Below the pieces are notes generated by a model. It had not been told where the DNA came from. It worked only from the letters and a program-made list of their open reading frames with translations, and did not search any database. This document shows, piece after piece, positions 1 to 8,791 of a stretch of DNA of 64,000 nucleotides. Source of the stretch: Aliarcobacter faecis (lineage in GTDB: Bacteria > Campylobacterota > Campylobacteria > Campylobacterales > Arcobacteraceae); contig NZ_CP053837.1 of the NCBI RefSeq assembly GCF_013201705.1, positions 1,240,001-1,304,000 of the forward strand, written 5' to 3'. The translations under genes were made by a program, and so were the position numbers. Numbering within the stretch: the stretch's first letter is position 1; each line of letters starts with the position of its first letter.

Positions 1-610
1 CTATGATTTTATCATCTACTGTTTTTATTACTACATCAAACTCTGTTACATGAGCTGGTACTGTTATTTTCCCTGTAGCTGAATCATATGTTACTCCATT
101 TGTAAACTCTACATTATTTGTTGTAAAGTCCTCTCCCTCTGTAGCTGTTAATCCCTCTACTTTAAAATCATACTCTTGTGGAGTTACGCTATCTGTTACT
201 TTTACACTAAATACTAAATCTTCACCTTCAACTGCTACTGCTCCTTTTGTTCCTGCTATTGGATCTTTTGGATCTAGTGGTTTACTTGGATCTATCGGAT
301 CTACTGGCACTGGTACTATTGGTTCCTCTGGTTCTTTTGGTGTTATCTCTGCTTCTGCTACATCATTATCTAATATTGTTCCTATTACACTTGACGTTTT
401 ATCTCCAACTTTTACACTTAATCCAAAGTTCTCTGTATCCTCTATAGTTAAATCATCATATGTTTTTACTCCAACTACAAACGTTGTTTGTCCTGCTGGT
501 ACATTTACACTATATGTCCCATCTGCATTTGGAGCTACTGTTACTTCTGTTCCATCTGCATATTTAACTACTATTTCTTGTGTCTCACTTGGATTTAAAA
601 AGTCTTCACC
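1..610 (-). pseudogene. Continuation of the giant adhesin in the shifted frame (partial, runs off left edge)
   Basis: Read in the frame whose first codon is GGT at 610-608, this stretch is open to base 1 and begins GEDFLNPSETQE. It has a Calx-beta/Ig-like domain, an EPEEPIVPVPVDP linker, a VEGEDLVFSVKV strand and a second TEGEDF-type domain. The VEGED motif repeats the VIEGES motif at the end of the upstream frame, so the two pieces belong to one repetitive protein. There is no plausible start codon or ribosome site of its own. If the break at 611 is real, this part is untranslated; if it is a sequencing error, one large adhesin gene continues beyond the window. Confidence 0.65.
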
Positions 611-1731
611 TTACTTTCTCCCTCTATAACAGCTGTTTTTACTCCTATAATATCTACATTTACATTATCTCTTGTATTTGTATTTGGATCTTGTGGTTCT
701 ACTGGGTTACTTGGATCTACTGGTTTACTTGGATCTGTTGGTTCTTTTGGAACATATGCTTCTACTTCATCTATAATAGTAGTTTCAATATTTTCTTTAA
801 TAAATTTAATTTCTTCTGTAGATTGAGTACTTATCGAGTCTATAGAAATTTCAAAACTTTCTCGTTCTTCATTATATACATCATCTACTATTTCTACTTC
901 AAATTCAACACCTGTTTGACCTTTAGCAATAGTTACACTCTTAACTTCAATAATATCTTCTTGATTGGCTGTTTTATATGTATATTTAAATGTTACTGTT
1001 ATATCTTCTGGTGCAGCAATTGGATTACCATTTTCATCATATAATCCTAATTTATATTTCGCTTTATCACCTTCTATAACATCAATAACTTTTAAACCAT
1101 CTAGTTTAATTGTATATAATGTTTCTACATCTATTATAATAGTTGTAGCTATAGCTTGATTTGAATCTATTGGAAGTGAAAAAATTGCTCTCTCTAAATT
1201 TATCCATCTATCTGTCTCTTGAAGTCCAAATAAAGAATCATTGAATGTATCAGATAAACCAACTCTTACTCCACTTGTTCTTTCTACTCCTTCTCCTCCT
1301 GATGCCGCTGATTCTAAAGTCTCAACTAATGAAGAAAAATCATTAATTAATGCTAGACTATTAGGTTTATTTGAAATTAAAGCTTCTAAGTTATCAATAA
1401 TTTCACTTCCACTAAATACTTTATTATTTACAATACTATCAATATTTTGTTCATTTAAATTTTTATTAATTAAAACTAATGTTGGATTTATTATTCCATC
1501 TTTATTTAAATTTAAAAGTGGAACTATTCCATTTAAACTAATATTTACAGTCTTACCATCAATTTTAAAAGTAAATTCAACAGATTTTTGATTATCTTTA
1601 AAATTCATAGAATAACTAGAAAATCCATTTGAAAAAATGAATTGTTGCCCTTTTTTAGCACTAAAACTTAAATCTTTATTTAGTTCAATTACTTTACTTG
1701 AACCATTTACTTCTCTAATCGTTAATTTCAT
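595..1731 (-). CDS. LapA-like giant adhesin, N-terminal fragment ending at a frameshift
   Basis: This 378-residue reading frame has the layout of the N-terminus of a type I-secreted giant adhesin. Residues 1-140 are a compact beta-rich region without a signal peptide, resembling the retention module of LapA-type proteins. A dialanine element, AASGG, lies at 142-146, where LapG-type proteases cut in relatives (consensus TAAG/PAAG, so only a loose match). A Calx-beta-like domain follows at about 210-310, then a Pro/Asp-rich linker of DPSKP/DPSNP units. The start has a strong AAGGAG site 6-7 bases upstream. The frame stops after VKTF, but the same protein clearly continues in another frame to the window edge, so a base seems lost near 611. 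No secretion genes are in view. The family assignment is fairly good; whether the break is biological is unknown. Confidence 0.7.
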   Translation of the reverse strand: MKLTIREVNGSSKVIELNKDLSFSAKKGQQFIFSNGFSSYSMNFKDNQKSVEFTFKIDGKTVNISLNGIVPLLNLNKDGIINPTLVLINKNLNEQNIDSIVNNKVFSGSEIIDNLEALISNKPNSLALINDFSSLVETLESAASGGEGVERTSGVRVGLSDTFNDSLFGLQETDRWINLERAIFSLPIDSNQAIATTIIIDVETLYTIKLDGLKVIDVIEGDKAKYKLGLYDENGNPIAAPEDITVTFKYTYKTANQEDIIEVKSVTIAKGQTGVEFEVEIVDDVYNEERESFEISIDSISTQSTEEIKFIKENIETTIIDEVEAYVPKEPTDPSKPVDPSNPVEPQDPNTNTRDNVNVDIIGVKTAVIEGESKVKTF

Positions 1732-2079
1732 AATAATCTCCTTAACATATTAATGACAATAATGTATTATATTATAAAAAAGTCTCTAAAAAGATTTTTT
1801 ATATATAAATTTATAAAGTTTATAATTATTTATTAGATCTTTTAATTACAATTAGTTTTACTTATAATTTTACGATATTTAACTCTTCTTATTAGAATTA
1901 TCTTTATATATTATATAAATTTAAGAGATATTTTACTTTTATAAAAGTTCAATTAAGAGTTTTAAAAAAATTTAGTTAAGATTATTTTTTATTTTAGAAT
2001 TAGTTTAAAACTAAATTTTATATTGATATAGTAAAGAATCTTTAAAAAAATTATTAAATATCCTTTACTAATTTATTAA
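1732..2079. other. Non-coding gap between glyS and the adhesin gene
   Basis: About 350 bases of extremely AT-rich DNA with no supportable reading frame on either strand. It holds the adhesin promoter near its left end. A TTAGTTT-A-AAACTAA inverted repeat lies near 2001-2015. A weak TAGTAAAG/CTTTACTA pair at about 2030-2072 could end glyS transcription. No RNA gene was recognised. Confidence 0.5.
1766..1776 (-). promoter_or_regulatory. Candidate -10 element for the adhesin gene
   Basis: On the minus strand, two overlapping TATAAT boxes lie 35-45 bases upstream of the adhesin ATG, preceded by T-rich DNA. Campylobacterota vegetative promoters depend mainly on the -10 box with periodic upstream T-tracts, so this fits. 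It is a motif match only. Confidence 0.35.
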
Positions 2080-4095
2080 TTAAATAGTAATCTCTTTAAT
2101 ATCGGCGATATTTCTAAATTCTAAATAAATTTGAGCTATTAGATTTTTTCTATTTATTTTTATTTTTTCATCTTCATGATTTACAAAAACTTTATCAAAA
2201 AAGCTATCAAGTTCTGGTTTTAAAGAGAATAAAGCTTCTAATTCTTCATCAAAAGTTAAGAAATTTGATTTTTTTATATTTTCAAAATTTATAAATAAAT
2301 TTTTCTCTTCATTTTGCTCAAAGAGTGTCTCATTTACACTCAAGTTAGAGCTTAAATCTATATCTTTTACAATATTTGCAACTCTTTTAAATGTAGCACT
2401 ATAATCTTTAAAATTATCACTTTCAACAATAGGATTTAAAGCTTCAACTTTTTGATAAATCTTATAAATATTTGTCTCTCCACTATTTAAAACCGCTTTT
2501 AAAACAGTTGGATTTACACTAAATATTTTAAACAATCTTTCGTTGAAAAATTCTAATAAAACTTTTGTATCAAGGTTTTTATAATTCTCTTTTAAATCTT
2601 CAATAATTGAATTAAAATCAATATCTAATTTATGTTCTATTGCTATTTTTACAACCCCTAAAGCAGCTCTTCTTAAAGCAAAAGGGTCTTTTGAACCTGT
2701 TGGAATTTTTCCTACACTAAATAGTGCCATAAGATTATCTATTTTATTTGACATAGCTACAATTGAACTAAAAATATTACTTGGTAATTCTGAATTCTCA
2801 CCACTTGGCAGATATTGTTCTTTTAGTGCTAAACAAACTAACTCATTTTCACCAGCAATTTTTGCATAGTAATATCCCATAAGTCCTTGAAGCTCTGTAA
2901 ATTCATAAACCATTTCACTCATTAAATCAGCTTTTGAAAGCATTACAGCTTTTTGTAAAAGTTCACTCTCTTTTAAATTCAATTTTTGTGCTAAGTATAG
3001 AGCTATTTTTGCTTCTCTTTCACATTTATGATAAACTGTTCCTAAGCCTTCAACAAAAACTAATTTTTTAAGTCCTTTATTTGATAAGCCATTTTTTATA
3101 TCGTTTCTGTAAAAAAACATTGCATCGGCTAATCTTGGTCTTAAAACTTTTTCATTTCCAGATATTATATATCCAAAATCATTTGTAAGAGCATTTGAAA
3201 CAACAACAAAATTATTTACAAGTTTTTCATTTTTATAAACTGCAAAATATCTTTGATTCGCTTTCATAGATGTAACTATAACTTCAGGTGGAAGTTCTAA
3301 AAACTCTTCATCAAACTTTCCTAAAAGTGCAGTTGGATACTCCGTAATAGCAACAACTTCATCTAAAAGTTCTAAATCCAGCTCTATTTGAACATTATGT
3401 TTAGTTTCAATATTTTTCAACTGTTCTAAAATCTTTTTTCTTCTCTCATCTTGATATAAAACAACTCCATATTTATCAAGTTTACAAAAATATTCTCCAA
3501 CATTTGAAAAACTAAATGGCTCATAAGAATCCATTCTATGACCATAAGAGATATTAGCTGATTTAACTCCAAAAAGTTCACCTTCTATAATTTCACTATC
3601 TATCATCATAGAAAAAAATCTAATAGGTCTTATAAAACTATCACTTCTACTTCCCCATCTCATAGATTTTCCAAAATTTAAAGAGTTTACAAACTCATTT
3701 ACCATAGTATTTAAAAGTTTTTTTGCTTCAATTCCAGAAATTTGCTGTTTATAATATAAAACTTCACCTTTTCCAAAATCTTTAAATCCTATTTCATCTA
3801 CACTAATCCCACATTTTGTAGCAAAACTTTGTGCAGCACCAGTTGCTACACCATCTTTAAATGCAATATTTTTAGGTGCTCCAATATTCTCAATTTCACT
3901 ATCTTCTTGTTTAATAGCAAACTCTCTATGCCATAAAACCAATCTTCTTGGAGTATAAAATAGTTCAAAGTTGCAAAGTAATCTATTTTTTTCTAATATA
4001 TCACTCCATTTTTTCTCAATATTTGGAAGCTCTTGTAAAAATGGAATAGCTGGTAACTCTTCAACTCCTATTTCTATTAAAAGTGGTTTAAGCAT
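2080..4095 (-). CDS. glyS: Glycyl-tRNA synthetase beta subunit
   Basis: The 671-residue protein matches the bacterial glycyl-tRNA synthetase beta chain in length and sequence. It opens with the family start KPLLIEIGVEELPA, has the central YFAVYKNEK and SGNEKVLRPRLADAMFFY blocks, and ends with a helical tRNA-recognition region. With the alpha subunit GlyQ (not in this window) it forms the alpha2beta2 enzyme that charges tRNA-Gly. It is the last gene of the ribA-rsmG operon. Its ATG overlaps the stop of the 52-residue gene upstream (ATGCTTAA), which suggests translational coupling. Nothing looks damaged. Confidence 0.95.
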   Translation of the reverse strand: MLKPLLIEIGVEELPAIPFLQELPNIEKKWSDILEKNRLLCNFELFYTPRRLVLWHREFAIKQEDSEIENIGAPKNIAFKDGVATGAAQSFATKCGISVDEIGFKDFGKGEVLYYKQQISGIEAKKLLNTMVNEFVNSLNFGKSMRWGSRSDSFIRPIRFFSMMIDSEIIEGELFGVKSANISYGHRMDSYEPFSFSNVGEYFCKLDKYGVVLYQDERRKKILEQLKNIETKHNVQIELDLELLDEVVAITEYPTALLGKFDEEFLELPPEVIVTSMKANQRYFAVYKNEKLVNNFVVVSNALTNDFGYIISGNEKVLRPRLADAMFFYRNDIKNGLSNKGLKKLVFVEGLGTVYHKCEREAKIALYLAQKLNLKESELLQKAVMLSKADLMSEMVYEFTELQGLMGYYYAKIAGENELVCLALKEQYLPSGENSELPSNIFSSIVAMSNKIDNLMALFSVGKIPTGSKDPFALRRAALGVVKIAIEHKLDIDFNSIIEDLKENYKNLDTKVLLEFFNERLFKIFSVNPTVLKAVLNSGETNIYKIYQKVEALNPIVESDNFKDYSATFKRVANIVKDIDLSSNLSVNETLFEQNEEKNLFINFENIKKSNFLTFDEELEALFSLKPELDSFFDKVFVNHEDEKIKINRKNLIAQIYLEFRNIADIKEITI

Positions 4096-4246
4096 CGTTT
4101 CTTTCCTTGTTTTGGTTTTTTATTTTCTCTATCTCTTCAAGTTTATCAGTATGTTTTTTTATCTGTTGTCTATTAAAATTTATAATAAACATAGCAACCA
4201 TAAATACAAATAAAATAACAACAATAGTATCTAATATCTCTTTCAA
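4088..4246 (-). CDS. Small single-pass membrane protein (52 aa), TTG start
   Basis: A short reading frame starts with TTG at 4246, with AAGGA five to six bases upstream. It encodes MKEILDTIVVILFVF and onward: one hydrophobic helix at about residues 6-23, then a highly charged Lys/Glu/Gln tail. The frame ends inside the first codons of glyS (stop TAA at 4090-4088). The good ribosome site, the 9-base gap to the gene upstream and the stop/start overlap with glyS support a real gene. No family is recognised. The layout, a membrane anchor with a cytoplasmic coiled tail, does not by itself give a function. Confidence 0.6.
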   Translation of the reverse strand: MKEILDTIVVILFVFMVAMFIINFNRQQIKKHTDKLEEIEKIKNQNKERNDA

Positions 4247-4255
4247 TTTTTTCCT

Positions 4256-4624
4256 TTAAATTAGCTCTTTATATATAGCCCCATCAATCTCATTTAAAGC
4301 TATTTCCTCTAACTCTTCACTAGATTTTATAACTGCTAAAATTTTTGAATCAAACATATAATTATCTGCTATTTTTTGCATCTTTTTTGCTAAACTTTTT
4401 TTACAAACTATATATTTTGCATTTAAATTATTTGCATATAATCCCTCTTTTATAGAAAAAATTTCTACAAAAAAATTCAAATTTTGCTCAAAACAATACT
4501 TTAAAAGTTCTTCATTAAATTCAAAGAAAAGTAAAGAATTTGGCTTTGTATTTTTTATCTCTTCAATATTCAAAACTTTAAAAAACTCTTCAAAAGGTAC
4601 TATTTTATCTCCAATAATCTTCAT
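4256..4624 (-). CDS. Conserved hypothetical protein, 122 aa
   Basis: A 122-residue, probably cytoplasmic protein with no signal peptide or membrane helix. It begins MKIIGDKIVPFEEFFKV and alternates short beta-strand and helix stretches; one of these is KYIVCKKSLAKKMQKIADNY near residues 70-90. This looks like a small alpha/beta fold, but no motif identifies a family. It starts one base after the stop of the PP0621-type gene, inside an operon of ribA, rsmG and glyS. Genuine by codon use and spacing; function unknown. Confidence 0.75.
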   Translation of the reverse strand: MKIIGDKIVPFEEFFKVLNIEEIKNTKPNSLLFFEFNEELLKYCFEQNLNFFVEIFSIKEGLYANNLNAKYIVCKKSLAKKMQKIADNYMFDSKILAVIKSSEELEEIALNEIDGAIYKELI

Positions 4625-4625
4625 T

Positions 4626-4847
4626 TTAAGCCTTTTTATTATTTAAACAATCTTTAGAGCAATAAAACTTTCCATTACTAACAATAGCCTCTTTTTGAGA
4701 AACAAAAGTACTACAAGTAGGACATTCAACCATCTCATCAGATATCAGTTTATCATTTTTCTTTACACCATCAACTCTTCTATTTTTAAAAAATAGTAAA
4801 TATATAATAAATCCTACTAAAATAACAGCTATAACTTTTAATAACAT
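4626..4847 (-). CDS. PP0621-family small membrane protein with zinc-finger-like tail
   Basis: A 73-residue protein with one N-terminal membrane helix (residues about 2-20) and a cytoplasmic tail. The tail carries four cysteines as C42-x2-C45 and C63-x3-C67, spaced like a treble-clef or MYND-like zinc site. This is the layout of the PP0621 family, whose role is not established. It lies two bases from rsmG and one from the next gene, so it is co-transcribed. The family name is by resemblance. Confidence 0.75.
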   Translation of the reverse strand: MLLKVIAVILVGFIIYLLFFKNRRVDGVKKNDKLISDEMVECPTCSTFVSQKEAIVSNGKFYCSKDCLNNKKA

Positions 4848-4849
4848 CT

Positions 4850-5431
4850 TTATCCTTTAATATATAAATAGTTTCTCTCATTTTTTGAAACTATTTTGTA
4901 GTTATTTAATTTTGCCTCTTCTAACTCATTTTCGAGCATACTTCCTTTATAAAACAAATATGAAGAGTTCTCTTGTTTTATATTTTTTGTTAATTCTATA
5001 AGAAGTTTAGTATTTGTAACAGCTCTACTTGTAATTAACTGAACCTTTAAATCTTCAACTTCTTCAACTCTTTTTTGCAAAATTATAAGATTTTTTAAAC
5101 CTAAAGTAGCTTTTACCATATTTAAAAATGCTACTCTTTTTATTCTAGGTTCAATTAAATATGCTTTTACATCTTTTTTAGCAAGTGCTAAGATAAGACC
5201 TGGATATCCAGCACCTGTTCCAATATCAGCAAAACTAGAGAAATTTTCTATAAAAGTAAGAGGAAAAAGTGAATCCAAAATATTTTCATAAATATCATCA
5301 CGGCTTAATCTTCCACTTAGATTATGAATTTTTCCCCATTTTTGTAGAAGTTCTACAAAAACTTCAATATCTTTATAAAAACTATCTTCTAATTTTAAAT
5401 TATGATTTTCTAATATATTCTTTAAAGTCAA
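4850..5431 (-). CDS. rsmG: 16S rRNA (guanine527-N7)-methyltransferase RsmG
   Basis: A 193-residue Rossmann methyltransferase that methylates N7 of G527 in 16S rRNA with S-adenosylmethionine. The N-terminal KWGKIHNLSGRLS block (31-43), the SAM loop ADIGTGAGYPG (68-78) and the SRAVT motif are all present and typical. Loss of RsmG gives low-level streptomycin resistance in other bacteria. The ATG overlaps the end of ribA by four bases, so the two are translationally coupled. Length is close to the epsilonproteobacterial norm. Confidence 0.93.
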   Translation of the reverse strand: MTLKNILENHNLKLEDSFYKDIEVFVELLQKWGKIHNLSGRLSRDDIYENILDSLFPLTFIENFSSFADIGTGAGYPGLILALAKKDVKAYLIEPRIKRVAFLNMVKATLGLKNLIILQKRVEEVEDLKVQLITSRAVTNTKLLIELTKNIKQENSSYLFYKGSMLENELEEAKLNNYKIVSKNERNYLYIKG

Positions 5432-6003
5432 AGCATATGCCCCATTTGCTCTTTTTTTGTATTTAAATAGTTCTTATTATAGCAATTTGGCTCAACTATT
5501 GTAGGAATTCGCTCAACAATCTCTACATCTAAAGTTTCTAAAAACTCTATTTTTACAGGATTATTCGTAAGAATATTTATCTTTTTAACTCCTAAATCCT
5601 TTAAAATATACTCAACTATGCTATATTCTCTCTCATCTTCTTTAAAACCCAAAGCTAAATTTGCTTCAATTGTATTTTTACCAATATCTTGTAAACTATA
5701 AGCATTTACCTTATTTAAAAGCCCTATATTCCGTCCTTCTTGTCTATGATAGATAATAAGTCCACCATTTTTTGCTATATACTCAATTGCAAGTTCAAGC
5801 TGTTTTTGGCAATCACACTTTATACTTCCAAAAACATCTCCTGTAAGGCATTCAGAGTGAATTCTAAGGTTTATAATATCTAAAGAGTTAAAATTCTCAC
5901 TCATTAAAACTAAATGCTCTTGATTTTTTTGCTTATATGCTTTTATCTTAAAATTTCCGTGTTTTGTAGGAAGGTTTGCTATATTTGATTCAATTATATT
6001 CAT
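5428..6003 (-). CDS. ribA: GTP cyclohydrolase II
   Basis: A 191-residue single-domain RibA that converts GTP to 2,5-diamino-6-ribosylamino-4(3H)-pyrimidinone 5'-phosphate, the first step of riboflavin synthesis. The zinc ligands are C52, C63 and C65 in HSECLTGD...KCDC. The RQEGRNIGL motif lies at 88-96 and TNNPVK near the C-terminus. There is no fused RibB domain. It is the first gene of a leftward operon; hemB diverges from it across a 59-base gap that must hold both promoters. No FMN riboswitch is seen in that gap. Confidence 0.94.
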   Translation of the reverse strand: MNIIESNIANLPTKHGNFKIKAYKQKNQEHLVLMSENFNSLDIINLRIHSECLTGDVFGSIKCDCQKQLELAIEYIAKNGGLIIYHRQEGRNIGLLNKVNAYSLQDIGKNTIEANLALGFKEDEREYSIVEYILKDLGVKKINILTNNPVKIEFLETLDVEIVERIPTIVEPNCYNKNYLNTKKEQMGHML

Positions 6004-6062
6004 TTGTATTTAAACCTTAAACTGTTAAAATCGTAAGATTATATCCAAAAGAGGTAAATATT

Positions 6063-7037
6063 ATGTTTAAACGATTTAGAAGATTAAGATTAAATGAGAC
6101 TTTAAGAAACTTAGTTCAAGAGACAAATTTGCGTAAAGATGACTTTATATATCCCCTATTTGTAAAAGAGGGAACAGGAATAAAAATAGAGATTGCTAGT
6201 ATGCCTGGTGTTTTTCAAATGAGTATTGATGAAATTTTAAAAGAGTGCGAATATTTGCAAAAAATAGGATTAAACTCAATCATACTTTTTGCAATTCCAG
6301 ATATAAAAGACTCTGTTGGAAGTGAATGTTTATGCGATGAAAGCATAATTGCAAGAACAATAAAAGCTATAAAAAACAAATTTCCAAATATGTTTATAGT
6401 TACAGATTTATGTTTTTGTGAATATACAGATCATGGTCATTGTGGAATACTTGATCCAAAAACTGGGAGTGTTCACAATGATAAAACACTTGAAATATCT
6501 GCACAACAAGCTTTAGTTCATGCAAGAGCAGGTGCCAATATGATAGCTCCAAGTGGAATGATGGACGGAATTATTACAACATTAAGAACAGCTTTAGATG
6601 AAAATGGTTTTAAAGATTTACCAATTATGGCATACTCTACAAAATTTGCAAGTGGATATTATGGACCATTTCGTGATGTAGCTGAATCAACTCCTTCTTT
6701 TGGAGATAGAAGAACTTATCAAATGAATGTAGCAAATAGACTTGAAGCTATTTCTGAATCACTTGAGGATGAAAAAGAGGGAGCTGATATTTTAATGGTA
6801 AAACCAGCTTTGGCATTTTTGGATATTGTAAGAGATATTAGAAATGAAACAAAACTTCCACTTTGTGTTTATAATGTAAGTGGAGAGTATGCTATGCTAA
6901 AACATGCTGGACTTGCTGGACTAATTGATTATGAAAGAGTTATGATGGAAACTATGATAGCATTTAAAAGAGCTGGAGCAAATATCATAATCTCTTATCA
7001 TGCTAAAGAGGTTTGTGAGATTTTGAATAGAAAATGA
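6063..7037 (+). CDS. hemB: Delta-aminolevulinic acid dehydratase (porphobilinogen synthase)
   Basis: A 324-residue enzyme that condenses two 5-aminolevulinates to porphobilinogen for haem synthesis. The two active-site lysines are K194 ([12 protein letters not shown]) and K247 (MVKPAL). The [13 protein letters not shown] segment gives C117, C119 and C127 for the active-site zinc, so this is a zinc-type enzyme. [14 protein letters not shown] is also standard. GAGGT lies about nine bases before the ATG. The histidine kinase gene begins two bases after the stop, so all three downstream genes may share its message. Confidence 0.96.
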   Translation: MFKRFRRLRLNETLRNLVQETNLRKDDFIYPLFVKEGTGIKIEIASMPGVFQMSIDEILKECEYLQKIGLNSIILFAIPDIKDSVGSECLCDESIIARTIKAIKNKFPNMFIVTDLCFCEYTDHGHCGILDPKTGSVHNDKTLEISAQQALVHARAGANMIAPSGMMDGIITTLRTALDENGFKDLPIMAYSTKFASGYYGPFRDVAESTPSFGDRRTYQMNVANRLEAISESLEDEKEGADILMVKPALAFLDIVRDIRNETKLPLCVYNVSGEYAMLKHAGLAGLIDYERVMMETMIAFKRAGANIIISYHAKEVCEILNRK

Positions 7038-7038
7038 A

Positions 7039-8112
7039 ATGAATAACTACCAAAAAGCAATAGAAAATTCAAATATAGTATCAAAAACAGATATAAATGG
7101 CATCATTACTTTTGTAAATGATGAGTTTGTAAGACTTTTTGAATATAGTAAAGAGGAGCTTTTAGGTAAGAACCACAATATAATAAGACATCCTGATACC
7201 CCAAAAGAGAATTTCAAAGCTCTTTGGGATACTATCTTAAATAAACAAGTACATAAAGCGACTGTTAAAAATCTCTCAAAAAGTGGCAAAACCGTATATT
7301 TAAATACAACAATAATACCAATTTTAGATGAGTTTGGCAATATTTTTGAATTTATTGCAATTAGATATGATATTACAAACGAAGTAATGCTTCAAAAAGA
7401 GTTAAAAGAGAAACAAAAAATCATATTTTTACAATCAAGAATGGCAAGTTTAGGACAAATGTTAGCAAATATTGCACATCAATGGAGGCAACCTTTAACA
7501 GAGTTAAATCTAACACTTTTTAATCTAAAAAAAGCCTTTGAGTCAAAAAATCAAAAAGAGTTTGATAATTTTTACAATAGCTCTAAAAATTTAATTTCAG
7601 GGATGTCAAATACTATTGAAGATTTTACAAACTTTTTTACTCCTCAAAAACAAAAAGAGAGATTTTTATTAAACCTAAGTATAAATGAGGCTTTAAAAAT
7701 TTTAAATAGGGTTATTGAAAATGAAAAAATCAATATTAAATTTAATATTTTAAAGGATTTAGAGGTTTTTGGAATAAAAAATGAACTTACACAAGTGCTT
7801 TTAAACCTTATAAATAATTCAAAAGATGCTTTTATACAAAAAAACATAGAACAAAAAGAGATAAATATAAAAACTTATATAAAAAATAATTTTATCTATC
7901 TTGAATATCTTGATAATGCTCAAGGTGTAAATAAAGAGCTATTTGATAGAATTTTTGAGCCATATTTTACAACAAAGCATCAAAGTAGTGGAACTGGTCT
8001 TGGTCTTTTTATTTGTAAAATAATTATTGAAAATAGTTTTGAAGGACAAATTATGCATGAAAATATAGAAAATGGTTTAAAATTCACTCTAAAGTTTCCT
8101 AAAATAGTATGA
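7039..8112 (+). CDS. Soluble PAS-domain sensor histidine kinase (Aer-type PAS)
   Basis: A 357-residue kinase without membrane helices. Residues about 8-115 form a PAS domain whose NIIRHPDTPKENF segment keeps the Arg-His-x-Asp (R50, H51, D53) and downstream LW pattern used for FAD binding in the Aer redox receptor. A short coiled stretch leads to the H-box NIAHQWRQPL with phospho-acceptor H147, the usual form in Campylobacterota. HATPase_c motifs follow (NLINNSKDA, GTGLGLFICK). It overlaps the response regulator by four bases, so they form a two-component pair. Redox sensing is an inference from the PAS motif. Confidence 0.9.
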   Translation: MNNYQKAIENSNIVSKTDINGIITFVNDEFVRLFEYSKEELLGKNHNIIRHPDTPKENFKALWDTILNKQVHKATVKNLSKSGKTVYLNTTIIPILDEFGNIFEFIAIRYDITNEVMLQKELKEKQKIIFLQSRMASLGQMLANIAHQWRQPLTELNLTLFNLKKAFESKNQKEFDNFYNSSKNLISGMSNTIEDFTNFFTPQKQKERFLLNLSINEALKILNRVIENEKINIKFNILKDLEVFGIKNELTQVLLNLINNSKDAFIQKNIEQKEINIKTYIKNNFIYLEYLDNAQGVNKELFDRIFEPYFTTKHQSSGTGLGLFICKIIIENSFEGQIMHENIENGLKFTLKFPKIV

Positions 8113-8765
8113 AAAATTTAAAAATTTTAATAGTTGAAGATGAGCAAAAATTAGCAAATCTAATAAGAAGGTCAATAAAAGAGCTTTTTTTTAAAGTTGT
8201 AATTGCTAAAGATGGTCTTGAAGCGCTAAAAAAATTTAACTCATTTAAACCAGATATTATAATAAGTGATATTTTAATGCCAAATTTAAATGGCTTAGAG
8301 ATGAGTAAAGAGATAAGAAAACAAAATAATACTCCTATTATTATCTTAAGTGCTCATAGTCAAAAAGAGATGCTTTTTCAAGCAATAGATATAGGTATTA
8401 ATAAATATTTTATAAAACCATTTGATATTGAAAGTTTTATTGATTATTTAAAAGAGCTTTCAAATAAAATAAATAGTGAAAAAGAGTTTAAATTAAAAGA
8501 TAATTTTGTATTTATAAAAAACTCAATTAGCTTATATAAAAATGATGAAATAGTAAATCTTACAAAAAGAGAAAGAGAGTTTATAAATCTTCTAATTGAC
8601 AACAAAAACTCTCTTGTAAAGATTGAAACTATAAAAGAGTTTTTATGGGAAGAGAAAGATATTAGTGATGAAAGAGTTAGAACTTTTATAAAAAGATTAA
8701 GAAATAAAACTTCAAAAGATTTAATAGAAAATGTTTCATCTCAAGGATATATGATCTCTATTTAA
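8109..8765 (+). CDS. OmpR-type response regulator
   Basis: A 218-residue response regulator. The receiver domain (1-115) has the acidic pair E10/D11, phospho-acceptor D54 (IISDILMP), S81 in the switch position and K103 (IKPF). The C-terminal half is a winged helix of the OmpR/PhoB class (LTKREREFINLLI and RVRTFIKRLRNK). It is the partner of the kinase immediately upstream. A strong hairpin follows the stop codon. Target genes cannot be told from the sequence. Confidence 0.92.
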   Translation: MKNLKILIVEDEQKLANLIRRSIKELFFKVVIAKDGLEALKKFNSFKPDIIISDILMPNLNGLEMSKEIRKQNNTPIIILSAHSQKEMLFQAIDIGINKYFIKPFDIESFIDYLKELSNKINSEKEFKLKDNFVFIKNSISLYKNDEIVNLTKREREFINLLIDNKNSLVKIETIKEFLWEEKDISDERVRTFIKRLRNKTSKDLIENVSSQGYMISI

Positions 8766-8790
8766 TAAAATGGGAAAATTCCCATTTTAT
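8765..8790. terminator. Bidirectional terminator between response regulator and DUF475 gene
   Basis: ATAAAATGGG and CCCATTTTAT form a ten-base-pair stem around a six-base loop, followed by T-rich DNA on one strand and preceded by A-rich DNA, so it works in both directions. The flanking genes converge on it. Confidence 0.75.
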
Positions 8791-8791
8791 T

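Noticed and set aside
595-625. Programmed ribosomal frameshift in the adhesin
   Set aside because: A -1 shift would restore the frame, but there is no X-XXY-YYZ slippery site or clear following structure.
247-760. Short repeated units that look like a repeat array (TGGATCTACTGG-type)
   Set aside because: They are in-frame Asp-Pro-Ser-Lys-Pro linkers of the adhesin, with no constant repeat/spacer lengths, so not a CRISPR.
580-1044. A 154-codon plus-strand frame opposite the adhesin
   Set aside because: Rich in Tyr, Phe, Ile and Cys in the pattern of an antisense frame of AT-rich coding DNA; no ribosome site and no domain.
6004-6062. FMN riboswitch before ribA
   Set aside because: Gap of 59 bases shared with the hemB promoter; too short and without the RFN-element pattern.
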